Assembly: GCA_900315125.1 (NCBI GenBank)
Contig: OMXT01000078.1
Coordinates: forward strand, 1-59,268
Length of the DNA stretch: 59,268 bases
Reading direction: 5' to 3'
Source: an uncultured Eubacteriales bacterium
GTDB taxonomy: Bacteria; Bacillota; Clostridia; Peptostreptococcales; Anaerovoracaceae
Shown: one piece after another, positions 1 to 8,237 of the stretch
Numbering within the stretch: position 1 is the first letter of the stretch
Layout of the letters: each line of letters opens with the position of its first letter
Translations under genes and position numbers: made by a program
Notes under the pieces: generated by a model
Databases searched by the model: none
What the model was told of the DNA's origin: nothing
What the model saw: the letters and a program-made list of their open reading frames with translations, nothing else

Positions 1-490
1 GAAACTATTGCTTCCCGAGACATCGCTTATAATCATCACCATATAGTGATGAACATTTTCATTCACGTCCACCCCCTGAACTGTAACGCATAATGAATAT
101 ATGCTGTCGACAGCAAATTCTGCAATTATTTCAAATTTATATTCTAACTTGAAATACTGTTCCCGGGTTTCAACTAATATTTTAAATTACAATGACGTGT
201 TCACTCGGATTTAAAGCGTCATTCTCTATCAACGTACAAATAACCAATCTTTATTTTCAACCGTCCGTTTCTCTGAATCTGCATTTCAATTGCGCACAAT
301 TGTCTGGAAATTCCCGAAAGGAGGCCGCCCGCCGCACTTTACAAACCCCGCCCGGGCAGGCCAAACCGTGCCGAACATTTTACATTCATTTACGTAATTC
401 TTGCCAAGCCGTGACTTTGTTGGAACATTCACTCGCTATACTGGACGTGGCTTTAGAAGAAAGCAGTGAAAAAAAGAAAGGAAGTTAGAA
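1..490. other. Gene-free leader upstream of the secreted phosphatase
   Basis: No convincing gene is seen; the 98-codon open frame at 192-488 has no recognisable family or ribosome site. The stretch holds small inverted repeats: TCATCAC-N6-GTGATGA at 33-52, a 12-bp palindrome GCTGTCGACAGC at 103-114, and TATTTCAA-N14-TTGAAATA at 127-156. These could be operators, but nothing identifies a regulator. A ribosome site (AAAGGAAG) precedes the gene at 491. Confidence 0.5.
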
Positions 491-2347
491 ATGAAGAGAA
501 GCTATCTTAAGCAGTTCGCTGCAGCAGGTCTCGCTACTGCAACGATCCTCACCATGTCTATCGCACCGTCCTTCGCGATGACAGAGCAGTTCAACGACGC
601 CAGCATCAATGACAAGTCTGGCGAGTGGGCGCAGTTCTGCAAGAACTGGGACGCTTACTCCAGCAACTATGAGAACGCTGTCATGACGCCGGGCGCCAAT
701 GAGACAGAAATGAACTTCGCATGGTATTCCAAGACCAAGGAAACACCTAAGGTCCGCATCGTGAAGAACAAGAAGGCAGACCTGGAGACCAAGGCAACGG
801 AATTCTCCGGAACTCAGATCACCATCGAGTCCCAGAAGGATCTGCTGGGAACAGACACTTACACACAGCAGAAGCTGGAAGGCTACAATTCCAATAAGGT
901 AACCGTTACCGGCCTGGAACCCAACACCCATTACTATTATCAGATCTTCCAGGATGGCGCATGGCAGGAGGCACAGAGCTTCAACACAAGATCCAATAAG
1001 AGCTTCAGCTTCCTCTATGTAGGCGACCCGCAGATCGGCGCTTCCACAGGACGCACCACCAATGACGGAAGCAAGATCACCAATAATATCGACGGATCCA
1101 AGAACCTGGTAGCAAGAAACGACTCCTTCAACTGGATCCAGACACTGAAGAACGCAACCAGCGCTCATCCTGATGTAAGCTTCATGATGTCCGCCGGCGA
1201 CCAGATCAACTACAACAACAAGAAGAGCGGTTCTTCTCTCGAGGCAGAATACGCTGGATACCTTGGACCGGAGCAGCTCCGCAGCCTGCCGGTAGCTACC
1301 ACCATCGGCAACCACGATTCTCTGTCCAACCAGTACACCCTGCACTTCAACAACCCGAATTCTCAGGAGAGAACCAAGGATTCCACCAAGGCAGGAACCG
1401 ACTACTTCTTCAGCCACAACAACGCTCTGTTCATCATCCTGGACACAAACGACTACAACGTTGCTGACCATGAGGCGACCATCAAGAAGGCCATCGACTC
1501 CGACAAAGACGCTAAATGGCGTATCGTAATGTTCCACCAGGACATCTACGGATCCGGTTATGACCACTCCGATTCCGACGGTATCGTACTCCGTACACAG
1601 CTGACACCGCTGTTCGACAAGTATGACATCGACGTTGCCCTCCAGGGACATGACCACACCTATTCCAGAACATATCAGCTGACAAGCGACGGCAAGGAGC
1701 ACAAAGCCTACACTGGCGCGGATTACGCAGCACTGGGCGTAAAGGCTGGAGATTCCTCCGATGCTAAGGACGCATACCTGGCTGAAAACAACGACTACAC
1801 CATCCAGAGTGACGCACAGTCCGGAACAGTAACGAACCCGAAGGGAACCGTTTACATGGAGGCGAACTCCGCTACAGGATCCAAGTTCTACAACCTGATC
1901 CCCCAGAAGCAGGATTACATCTCCGAGAGATCTCAGACATGGACTCCGTCCTACTCCGTAGTTAAGGTAAGCGGCGACGAGCTGACCATCAAGACCTATG
2001 ACGCACAGACCAACGCTGAGCTTGGCGGATCTTCCGCATACACCATCCAGAAGACTTCTAACGCTGAGAAGAAAGTCGTAAAGAAGCAGGTAATCAAGGT
2101 CAAGGCTGCTAAGAAGTCCATGAAGGTAACCGTAACCAAGTCCGCTGCAGCGACCAAGTACGAGATCAAGTACGGAACAGACAAGAAGATCACCAAGAAC
2201 GTTAAGACGGTAACCCTGAAGGCTGGTCAGACAAGCAAGACCATCAAGGGACTGAAGAAGGGCAAGACCTACTATGTAAAGGCTCGCACCATCGCAGGAA
2301 GCACCAAGGGCGCTTACAGCACAGTCAAGAAGGTAACGATCAAATAA
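491..2347 (+). CDS. Secreted purple-acid-phosphatase-like metallophosphoesterase
   Basis: A 618-residue exported phosphoesterase. Residues 1-29 form a signal peptide ending SFA-M. An Fn3-like purple acid phosphatase N-domain (about 65-165) is followed by a calcineurin-like metallophosphoesterase domain with its metal motifs in order: GDPQ at 178, GDQ at 236, GNHD at 273, H349 and GHDHTYSR at 386. A C-terminal Fn3-like domain (about 530-618) is rich in lysine and is likely a cell-surface or spacer module. The start is set by AAAGGAAG just upstream. It is a monocistron with its own terminator downstream. It probably releases phosphate from organic esters outside the cell; the substrate cannot be told from sequence. 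Confidence 0.9.
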   Translation: MKRSYLKQFAAAGLATATILTMSIAPSFAMTEQFNDASINDKSGEWAQFCKNWDAYSSNYENAVMTPGANETEMNFAWYSKTKETPKVRIVKNKKADLETKATEFSGTQITIESQKDLLGTDTYTQQKLEGYNSNKVTVTGLEPNTHYYYQIFQDGAWQEAQSFNTRSNKSFSFLYVGDPQIGASTGRTTNDGSKITNNIDGSKNLVARNDSFNWIQTLKNATSAHPDVSFMMSAGDQINYNNKKSGSSLEAEYAGYLGPEQLRSLPVATTIGNHDSLSNQYTLHFNNPNSQERTKDSTKAGTDYFFSHNNALFIILDTNDYNVADHEATIKKAIDSDKDAKWRIVMFHQDIYGSGYDHSDSDGIVLRTQLTPLFDKYDIDVALQGHDHTYSRTYQLTSDGKEHKAYTGADYAALGVKAGDSSDAKDAYLAENNDYTIQSDAQSGTVTNPKGTVYMEANSATGSKFYNLIPQKQDYISERSQTWTPSYSVVKVSGDELTIKTYDAQTNAELGGSSAYTIQKTSNAEKKVVKKQVIKVKAAKKSMKVTVTKSAAATKYEIKYGTDKKITKNVKTVTLKAGQTSKTIKGLKKGKTYYVKARTIAGSTKGAYSTVKKVTIK

Positions 2348-2432
2348 GAGTCATTCAAATAAGGATACTCTGAAACACGGATGCACGGATGCGAGCCTTG
2401 GCGGGCAGCATACCTGAAACAGAAATAAGTGG

Positions 2433-2460
2433 GCCGCCACCCGGTTTTCCGGGGGGCGGC
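2433..2460 (+). terminator. Rho-independent terminator of the phosphatase gene
   Basis: GC-rich 12-bp stem (GCCGCCACCCGG paired with CCGGGGGGCGGC, one mismatch), TTTT loop and a short T run. It lies between the phosphatase and the yibE/F gene. Confidence 0.75.
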
Positions 2461-2467
2461 TTTCGTG

Positions 2468-2485
2468 CAGACAAGGCTTTGTTAT
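2468..2485 (+). repeat. Copy of dispersed CTTTGTT motif
   Basis: CAAGGCTTTGTTAT, 24 nt before the yibE/F start. A weaker member of the motif family, described in the findings. Confidence 0.4.
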
Positions 2486-2508
2486 ATCTGAAAAAAGGAA
2501 ACGGGAAT

Positions 2509-3678
2509 ATGAATATTGAGAAAAAACAAACGATCGCGTGGATCATTCTGACGATTGCAGTGATCCTGGTGTCCATGGCAGCCTGCCGGGTGGACAAGGT
2601 GCCCCTGGTCAGTGACAAAGGCAGTCATTACGAGCGTGCCACGGTGGTGAAGATCCTGAAGGACAACGTGGCGGAGGACGGGAAGCGCTACGGCAGCCAG
2701 ACTGTGGAGGTGAAGATGCAGTCCGGGAATTTTAAGAACAAAGTCCTGACTGCCACGAGTCCCAGCAGTATGATGTTCGGCGCCAACTGCGAAGTGGGCA
2801 TGCGCGTCATCGTCATCGTCAACAATTCGGAGGGCAATACCATCGCTACGGTCTACGCCCAGAACCGGCAGCTGGCCATCTTCAGTTTTCTGCTGCTGTT
2901 CTGCATAGCAGTATGCGCCATCGGCGGCTGGAAGGGCGCCAAAGCCCTGATCGGCCTCGTGTTTACCTTCGTCAGTATTTTCTTTTTCATGTTCCCCATG
3001 ATGTACCGGGGCTTTTCGCCCATCGCCCTGGCCATCCTGGTTTCGCTGTTCTCCACGTTTGTGTCGCTGACGCTGCTTGGCGGCTTTACCCGCAAGACCC
3101 TGTCCGCGGTGATCGGCACGACCTTCGGCGTGGCCGCCGCCGGGGCGGCGGCCATGCTGTTCGGCCATGGGGCTGGCATCAGCGGCTACAATGTTTCCAA
3201 TATTGACTCTCTTCTCTATCTGGAAGCAGCCACACCCGTGAAAATCGGCCAGCTGCTGTTCGCGGGCATCATCATTTCCGCTCTGGGCGCCGTCATGGAC
3301 GTGGGCATGTCCATCTCTTCTACTATAGAAGAGATCCACGCCACCGACCCTTCCCTGGGCCGGGCCCGTCTCTTCGCTTCAGGCATCAACGTGGGCAAAG
3401 ACATGATGGGCACGATGATCAACACGCTGATCCTGGCCTTCGCGGGGGGCAGCCTGAGCACCCTCCTGCTGAACTACGCCTACGACCTGTCCTACAACCA
3501 GCTCATGAACGGCTACATCATCGGCATAGAGATCATGCAGGGCATCGCGGGCAGCCTGGGCGTGGTCCTGACCGTCCCCCTCACCGCCGCTGTCTCCAGC
3601 TTCCTGATCGCGCGGAAAGCAGAGAAGTCAGATGGGGCGAATGCTGCGGACGGACTGGCCGCGGCGGATGAGCAGTAA
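2509..3678 (+). CDS. YibE/F-like multipass membrane protein
   Basis: A 389-residue integral membrane protein of the YibE/F family. Residues 9-26 are an N-terminal membrane anchor, about 35-115 form an extracytoplasmic beta-rich domain, and from about 120 onward six or seven hydrophobic helices follow. The family is seen in Gram-positive bacteria; its biochemical role is not established. The start at MNIEKK was chosen over an upstream in-frame ATG because AAAAAAGGAAA lies directly before it and because the upstream extension would run through the preceding terminator hairpin. The C-terminal 20 residues are hydrophilic. No partner gene follows. Confidence 0.8.
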   Translation: MNIEKKQTIAWIILTIAVILVSMAACRVDKVPLVSDKGSHYERATVVKILKDNVAEDGKRYGSQTVEVKMQSGNFKNKVLTATSPSSMMFGANCEVGMRVIVIVNNSEGNTIATVYAQNRQLAIFSFLLLFCIAVCAIGGWKGAKALIGLVFTFVSIFFFMFPMMYRGFSPIALAILVSLFSTFVSLTLLGGFTRKTLSAVIGTTFGVAAAGAAAMLFGHGAGISGYNVSNIDSLLYLEAATPVKIGQLLFAGIIISALGAVMDVGMSISSTIEEIHATDPSLGRARLFASGINVGKDMMGTMINTLILAFAGGSLSTLLLNYAYDLSYNQLMNGYIIGIEIMQGIAGSLGVVLTVPLTAAVSSFLIARKAEKSDGANAADGLAAADEQ

Positions 3679-4117
3679 ACTGCCCAATCATAGGAACTGA
3701 ACCTCTATGCATCTGGGCTTTCCCGCACCTGACCCTTCCCGCACTTGGCTTCTCCGCTGGTACATATCGGATCAAATGTTATATTAGAATCCACTTTCCT
3801 GCCCGATTGATATACTTTTTGCCGTTAGAAAGCGTCTCCCTGAGAGGAATTTATATCAGATGGCCTGAAATCCGGAAATTGATATACTCCCAACAGCTTC
3901 AAAACTGGCCGAGAGTACAAAAATGTGTTCCGGATGGATTGCAAGTTATATCAATCCGGCAATAATGCACAAATTAATATACTCGATAACTGTAACACGG
4001 AAACAAAGTTATATCAGAAACGGCTTCTGATCGAAATAAATATAACTTATGATCCGATTTATGCCAGGCGCCAACTTCGCAGATCGGTGAAGGACAGTCG
4101 AATGCTGAACAGCGGGT
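3679..4117. other. Gene-free stretch holding inverted-repeat array 1
   Basis: No gene is supported here; the 87-codon frame at 3925-4188 crosses the repeat units and overlaps the end of the next gene. The first 85 bases contain a short direct repeat (TTCCCGCACCTGACCC / TTCCCGCACTTGGC). The remainder is array 1. Confidence 0.7.
3766..4058. repeat. Array 1: four inverted-repeat units with fixed 21-bp gaps
   Basis: Each unit is a 9-bp arm close to GTTATATCA, exactly 21 unrelated bases, and the inverted arm close to TGATATAAC. Arms are at 3778-3786/3808-3816, 3850-3858/3880-3888, 3945-3953/3975-3983 and 4008-4016/4038-4046. Left-arm distances are 72, 95 and 63 bp. The whole array is bounded by inverted copies of ATCGGATCA (3766-3774 and 4050-4058), which together with the outer arms give terminal inverted repeats of about 20 bp with three mismatches. 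This would suit a small non-autonomous mobile element, but no clear target-site duplication is visible. Some outer arms run on into CTTTTTGCC. Confidence 0.85.
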
Positions 4118-4903
4118 TCACCATGTCAGGTACTTGCTCCCCTCCCGGACGGTCAGGGCGTTCAGATCATCAACGTGCTCCTCAATAAAATTGCGGACCC
4201 AGTCGGGGTCCGTTTTTGAGTAGTCGCGGAGAGCCCAGCCCATGGCTTTGTTTATAAAGAATTCTTCAGTGCCCATGCAGGCTTCCAGAATCTGAGACAG
4301 CAGTGCGGTGTCGGTCTGCGCCTTCCAGCCCAGCTGGTGTTCTATGGCTGTCCGGCGCACCCAAAGATCCGGATCGGCGGCCCACCGAAGCATGAGGCCG
4401 CCGATCCGCGCGTCCAACCTGCCGATAGTCCCGATCACTTTGGTCAGTACATCGATCGTGTCCCACCACTGGCGGCTCCTCACATATTGCTCGAGCCGCG
4501 GCACGTCGTCCCATATCAGAAACCGATTCATGCGGAGCAGGTAATCACAGACGAAGTACTGCATCTCCCGTCCGGGGTCCTGCCAGCAGAGATCCAGCAG
4601 CAGCCAGTCCACCCGTTTCGCCCGCCGTTCCTGCTTCAGCAGCTCATTATAGATTGCCCGGCGAGCCGGCGTCTGGATGCCGTAAAAGGAAAAGCGGTTT
4701 TTCATGTATGCCGCCATCTGGACCGCCTTGGACGGGTCGCCGCAGCGGGTCATGGCTTGCCGAAGCTGTTCGTACCGGCCGGCGGCGCCGGCACTTTCCG
4801 CTGCCGACCCCGGCGATGCGGAATCCGAACGCGCTGCCGATCCGGGAGGCAGCGCAGACCCGGGTGCGGTCACCGGCCGGTCCGGGCTTTGTTCCCTACT
4901 CAT
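4118..4903 (-). CDS. AlkD-like DNA alkylation repair protein
   Basis: A 261-residue protein of the HEAT-repeat DNA glycosylase (AlkD/DNA_alkylation) family, expected to excise positively charged alkylated bases from DNA in the cytoplasm. The conserved part starts near YEQLRQAM and includes the tryptophan/aspartate-rich helices (WWDTIDVL, WVRRTAIEHQL, FINKAMGWALRDY) typical of the family. The first 40 or so residues are a low-complexity Pro/Ser/Ala linker. I chose the ATG that overlaps the stop of the upstream nitrilase gene (ATGAGTAG) because GGGAG precedes it; an ATG 14 codons further upstream has no such site. It is co-transcribed with the nitrilase gene. Confidence 0.85.
   Translation of the reverse strand: MSREQSPDRPVTAPGSALPPGSAARSDSASPGSAAESAGAAGRYEQLRQAMTRCGDPSKAVQMAAYMKNRFSFYGIQTPARRAIYNELLKQERRAKRVDWLLLDLCWQDPGREMQYFVCDYLLRMNRFLIWDDVPRLEQYVRSRQWWDTIDVLTKVIGTIGRLDARIGGLMLRWAADPDLWVRRTAIEHQLGWKAQTDTALLSQILEACMGTEEFFINKAMGWALRDYSKTDPDWVRNFIEEHVDDLNALTVREGSKYLTW
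4873..4896 (+). repeat. Copy of dispersed CTTTGTT motif
   Basis: CCGGTCCGGGCTTTGTTCCC lies inside the unconserved 5' end of the alkD-like gene and touches the end of the nitrilase gene. Confidence 0.55.
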
Positions 4904-5699
4904 AGAACTGCTCCCGGCGGACAGCGGACCATTGCTTTCGCTCACGGGACCGCAGCGCCTCCGAAAGGTCGATGTCGCAGGTGACCACCTGGCGGGCGTC
5001 GTCCGCCTTCACGATCAGGTCGCCCTCGGGGCCGGCCACCAGGGACTCCCCGGCGAATTCCATATCCCCTTCCGTACCCACACGGTTGCACATGGCGATG
5101 TAGACCTGGTTGTGCATGGCCTGCACCCGCACCTCCCACTCGAACAGATCCATGGGCTCCGCCTTGCAGTTGGCCGTCGGGATGATGACCAGCTGGGCGC
5201 CCCGGCGGGCGCAGGTCTGGATGCTCTCCGGAATGTGCCGGTCAAAGCAGATCACGATGCCCACCCGGCCGAACTCCGTGTCGAACACCTTAAAGCCGTC
5301 CCGGGAAGGCGTGTAATAATCCTGCTCGTAGAACCGGGGCGCCTGGAAAATGTGGACCATGTCCGCCTTGCCCCCGATGGTACCGTCGGGCCGGATCCAC
5401 AGAGACCGGTCGTAGCAGCGGCCCGCCTCTTCAATATAGAGATTGGGGGAAATATACTGACTATTGTTCTTCGCCGCCTCCTGAAGCCGCCCGATAAAGG
5501 GATGCCCCATGCTCATTTTATAGTTATCCACATCATACGGCGTGTTTCCCGCCGGGTACTGGGCGAAAAAAGGCGTGACCTGCACCTCCGGGAATATCAC
5601 CATGTCGCTATCCGCCGCCTGATCACAGATGCGGACCGCCCGGGCTTCGTTAGCCTCCACACTGGGACTGACCTCGATCTGCGCCATACTTAATCTCAT
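4896..5699 (-). CDS. Carbon-nitrogen hydrolase (nitrilase superfamily)
   Basis: A 267-residue cytoplasmic amidase of the nitrilase superfamily. The catalytic triad is readable: Glu in IFPEVQVTPF, Lys in GGKADMVH and Cys in IVICFDRHIPE. Substrates of such enzymes range from N-carbamoyl compounds to omega-amides, and the sequence alone does not decide. The start at MRLSMAQ is preferred because GGAGG sits 8 bases before it; a GTG three codons upstream overlaps that site. The alkD-like gene overlaps its stop, so the two form an operon. Confidence 0.85.
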   Translation of the reverse strand: MRLSMAQIEVSPSVEANEARAVRICDQAADSDMVIFPEVQVTPFFAQYPAGNTPYDVDNYKMSMGHPFIGRLQEAAKNNSQYISPNLYIEEAGRCYDRSLWIRPDGTIGGKADMVHIFQAPRFYEQDYYTPSRDGFKVFDTEFGRVGIVICFDRHIPESIQTCARRGAQLVIIPTANCKAEPMDLFEWEVRVQAMHNQVYIAMCNRVGTEGDMEFAGESLVAGPEGDLIVKADDARQVVTCDIDLSEALRSRERKQWSAVRREQFYE

Positions 5700-5886
5700 G
5701 TCAAACACCTCCGACGCACACTTTTGCTCGCTGCGTTCTTTTCTCTATATTGTAACACACTCCCTGCACGATCCGTTATATTTACAGAGATTTAAGTCTG
5801 TTCTGAAATTACAGGCAATTAATTCCTTTGCGCCGTTTGCGGTTCGCTTATCCGTCGATATATTTCCGTTTCTTGATATACTTTTA

Positions 5887-5907
5887 TTACAAAGCCTTGA
5901 CTGGCAA
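5887..5907 (-). repeat. Copy of dispersed CTTTGTT motif
   Basis: ACAAAGCCTTGACTGGC on the + strand. It directly follows TTGATATACTTTT (5873-5885), an arm-like sequence of arrays 1 and 2. A second arm-like string, GTTATATTT, is at 5775-5783, so a decayed repeat locus is possible. Confidence 0.45.
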
Positions 5908-5933
5908 TTATTCGGAATATGGGAGGATAGGCC

Positions 5934-6286
5934 ATGGCAGACATGCTTACCGCGGCGGAATTTGCCGCCGGATGGGGACTGACAACAAGACGGGTGACCG
6001 GGCTCTGCCGGTCCGGAAAGATTCCCGGCTGAATCACTATGGACAGAAATCAGTCCGAAGACTTCCTCTGCCTGTAGGCGTCTCAGACTACCGGAGGGCC
6101 CAGACGGAATATTATTATGTGGATAAGACGCTCCTGATCAAGGACAACCCTCACCTGTCCTTCGGCTTCACCGCCGAGGAGGTTCGTGAACAGATTGCAG
6201 ACTAAAAATACACCGCCGAGCTGTCCGCCCGCGGTGTAAAAGAGATATTGATGTTCGGCGTCGCCTTCTCCGGGAAGAAGGCATGA
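5934..6286 (+). pseudogene. Decayed HTH / AAA-ATPase-like (PF09820 type) gene
   Basis: Fragments of one known fusion type appear in order. From an ATG with GGGAGGATAG before it, 33 codons encode an excisionase-like HTH (MLTAAEFAAGWGLTTRRV...CRSGKIPG). A frameshift follows, then the diagnostic N-terminus of AAA-ATPase-like proteins (PLPVGVSDYRRAQ then YYYVDKTLLIKD). The reading jumps directly to a middle-domain piece (SFGFTAEEVREQIAD), hits a stop at 6203-6205, and continues in frame with the nuclease C-terminus (KYTAELSARGVKEILM, then FGVAFSGKK, stop). The ATP-binding loop and most of the roughly 500-residue protein have been deleted. Recognition is from memory of family motifs; a profile search would confirm it. 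Confidence 0.8.
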
Positions 6287-6315
6287 GTGGAGACGCGTTG
6301 ACATCCTGGCAGTCC

Positions 6316-6360
6316 CATAATCGAACTTTCTCGCAAAAAAGTCGATTTAGTTCGGTTATG
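6316..6360. repeat. Lone inverted-repeat unit, 12-bp arms, 21-bp gap
   Basis: CATAATCGAACT (6316-6327), 21 bases, then AGTTCGGTTATG (6349-6360). The arms match at 11 of 12 positions and differ completely from those of arrays 1-3, but the gap is identical. It starts 30 bp after the decayed AAA-ATPase-like gene. Confidence 0.75.
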
Positions 6361-6395
6361 ACGCAGAAACACCCGACAGATTCCGGACGCATACA

Positions 6396-6437
6396 AACAG
6401 GAAGCGGGATCCTCCCCTTCGGATCCCGCTTCCTGTT
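6396..6437. terminator. Strong intrinsic terminator hairpin, usable from both sides
   Basis: A perfect 17-bp stem (6396-6412 with 6421-6437) around an 8-base loop. The flanks are modestly T-rich. It separates the decayed gene (+) from the hisD-like gene (-) and could end transcripts from either. Confidence 0.6.
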
Positions 6438-6647
6438 CGTTGTTGTTATCGTCTTATGCTATTATTTGAAAGGAATGTATGAGTAGTTTGTATGTCTATG
6501 CTTTCGCAACCCCCTTTGTGATTATTATAATACCTCTCATCGGGGTGAAATAACACGGCGGGGTCGGTGAAATAGACAGTCTATTTCCGCAGGATCAGCA
6601 AACTGCAGGCAGGTAAACCGGCAGTTCACAAATATATCACCTGCGCG

Positions 6648-7907
6648 TCACATCCGCTCTTCCGCTGCACGGGCGTGGCCCATCAGGCCTTCGCCCTTGG
6701 CCATGCGGTCCACAAGGGGCGCGATGGTGCGGGAAGCCTCCGGCGTCATGCTCTGGGATGTACAGACCTTCAGGAACGTTCCAACCCAGACGCCGCCGGT
6801 ATAGCGGGACGCCTTGACGGTGGGAAGGGTGTGGTTGGTGCCGGAAGCATAATCACCGAACACCTCTGCCGTATTGCCTCCCAGGAACAGGGAACCGTAG
6901 TTTACCAGCTGGTCCAGGATCTGCTCCGGATCCTTAATGTTCACTTCCAGGTGCTCCGGCGCGTAGTCGTTGGCTGTCCGGACCGCCTCGTCCAGGTCGT
7001 CCAGAACCACGACTTCGCCATAGTCGTTCCAGGACTGGCGGGCGATGCCGGCAGTTTCCAGCTCATCCAGCTCCTCTTCTACCGCAGCGATCGTATCCAC
7101 TGCGGTCTTCTCGTTGGTCGCCAGCAGAAAAGCCTTTGCATTCGGATCGTGTTCGCACTGGGCCAGCAGGTCTGCGGCCAGGGTCTTCGGGTTGGCGTTC
7201 TCGTCTGCGATGCACAGGACTTCACTGGGTCCTGCGATGAAGTCGATGCCGATCTGCCCGTAGCACTGTCTCTTAGCCTCTGCGACGAACCGGTTGCCCG
7301 GCCCGACGATCATATCAACAGGCTTGATGGATTCCGTACCATAGGAGAAAGCTGCGATGGCCTGTGCTCCGCCGACGGCATAAATCTCATCCGCACCTGC
7401 CAGATCCATGGCGACCAGGGTTTTGTAGTGAATGGAGCCTGTGCCGTGAACCACCGGTGCCGTGGCGCATACCCTCTTCACCCCCGCAACCTTGGCGGGC
7501 GTGATGAGCATGAGGGCCGTGGAGTACAAAGGATAGCTTCCCCCGGGGACGTAGCAGCAGCAGGACTGCACCGGGATCACCCGCTGGCCCAGGAATATGC
7601 CGGGTTTGGGCTGGAAGTCCCGCAGCTCGCTCAGGGTGCCCCGCTGCGCTTCCGCAAAGGCCCGGATGTTCCCCAAAGCCTCCTTCAGATCCTCGATGTC
7701 CTGGGGGTCCATCTGCTTATATGCCGCATCGATCTCCGCCTGGCTGACCCGCAGGCTCTCCCGGACGCAGCCGTCGAACTTCTCGCTGTAGTCCCTGAGG
7801 GCAGCGTCGCCCTTCTCTATTACGGTATCGATAATGTCTTCTACAGTCTTGCGCAGCTCTCTGCGGTCTTCCGCCGTGCGCTCCTTTGCTTTCTTGATGA
7901 TCTTCAT
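6648..7907 (-). CDS. Histidinol-dehydrogenase-family protein (HisD/HpsN-like)
   Basis: A 419-residue NAD-dependent alcohol dehydrogenase of the HisD family. Family landmarks are intact: [19 protein letters not shown], the catalytic Glu-His pair in [15 protein letters not shown], and a C-terminal His ([10 protein letters not shown]). HisD oxidises L-histidinol to histidine, but no other his gene is nearby, and the C-terminal stretch [15 protein letters not shown] resembles my recollection of HpsN-like sulfopropanediol dehydrogenases more than of classical HisD. I therefore leave the symbol blank. The start (MKIIKKAK) has AAAGGAGAA just before it. It is a single-gene unit ending near the hairpin at 6396. 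Confidence 0.8.
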   Translation of the reverse strand: MKIIKKAKERTAEDRRELRKTVEDIIDTVIEKGDAALRDYSEKFDGCVRESLRVSQAEIDAAYKQMDPQDIEDLKEALGNIRAFAEAQRGTLSELRDFQPKPGIFLGQRVIPVQSCCCYVPGGSYPLYSTALMLITPAKVAGVKRVCATAPVVHGTGSIHYKTLVAMDLAGADEIYAVGGAQAIAAFSYGTESIKPVDMIVGPGNRFVAEAKRQCYGQIGIDFIAGPSEVLCIADENANPKTLAADLLAQCEHDPNAKAFLLATNEKTAVDTIAAVEEELDELETAGIARQSWNDYGEVVVLDDLDEAVRTANDYAPEHLEVNIKDPEQILDQLVNYGSLFLGGNTAEVFGDYASGTNHTLPTVKASRYTGGVWVGTFLKVCTSQSMTPEASRTIAPLVDRMAKGEGLMGHARAAEERM

Positions 7908-8022
7908 TATTCTGTTCTCCTTTGGCTGATGGGCCGGTTGCATTTTCCGGTTGTGTCGTTTGCCGGATTTCCTGTTTACCGGATGTATGTTCGAACTTTC
8001 TCTTTCCGCAATCTGTATTTCC

Positions 8023-8053
8023 ATTGTATTCCATGGGGACCGCTCCATGTCAA
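8023..8053 (-). promoter_or_regulatory. Possible promoter of the hisD-like gene
   Basis: On the minus strand TTGACA (8048-8053), 19-bp spacer, TACAAT (8023-8028). The spacer is long, so strength is uncertain. Confidence 0.4.
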
Positions 8054-8121
8054 GGAGTGTATTTAATATTTTTGCTCAAAAACATGGTGCTTACTCCATA
8101 TTTTTAGCAGTGGCGCACTTT

Positions 8122-8203
8122 CTACTGGACAATTTTTCAAAAACCGAAATTTTGTCCAGTAGTACTGGACAAAAAGGTCATCCTCACATAAAATGTCCAC
8201 TAG
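8122..8203. repeat. Two inverted half-site pairs upstream of the DUF4143 gene
   Basis: CTACTGGACA (8122-8131), 21 bases, TGTCCAGTAG (8153-8162) form a perfect inverted pair. It is followed at once by TACTGGACA (8163-8171), 22 bases and TGTCCACTAG (8194-8203). The first pair has the same gap as arrays 1-3. The location 35 bp before the ATPase start suggests an operator. Confidence 0.7.
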
Positions 8204-8237
8204 AAGCATTTGCAAACATAAACGGAGGACTCACAGT

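Larger units (their letters stand above)
6287..6647. other. Gene-free stretch with inverted repeats
   Basis: No gene is seen. It contains the lone 21-bp-gap repeat unit at 6316-6360, a strong hairpin at 6396-6437 and a palindrome GAAATAGAC-A-GTCTATTTC at 6569-6587 that looks like an operator without an obvious target promoter. Confidence 0.6.
7908..8237. other. Divergent intergenic region, hisD-like and DUF4143 genes
   Basis: Contains the putative promoter of the leftward hisD-like gene and the operator-like inverted repeats in front of the rightward ATPase gene, both listed separately. No gene is seen. Confidence 0.5.

Noticed and set aside
192-488. 98-codon frame upstream of the phosphatase
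   Set aside because: No ribosome site, skewed composition and no family resemblance.
485-1702. 405-codon frame antisense to the phosphatase gene
   Set aside because: It is the codon-bias shadow of a well-supported gene, with no ribosome site or family.
3778-4046. CRISPR array reading of the repeat arrays
   Set aside because: The conserved parts are 9-bp inverted half-sites, not 23-37-bp direct repeats; spacing between units varies, and no cas gene is nearby.
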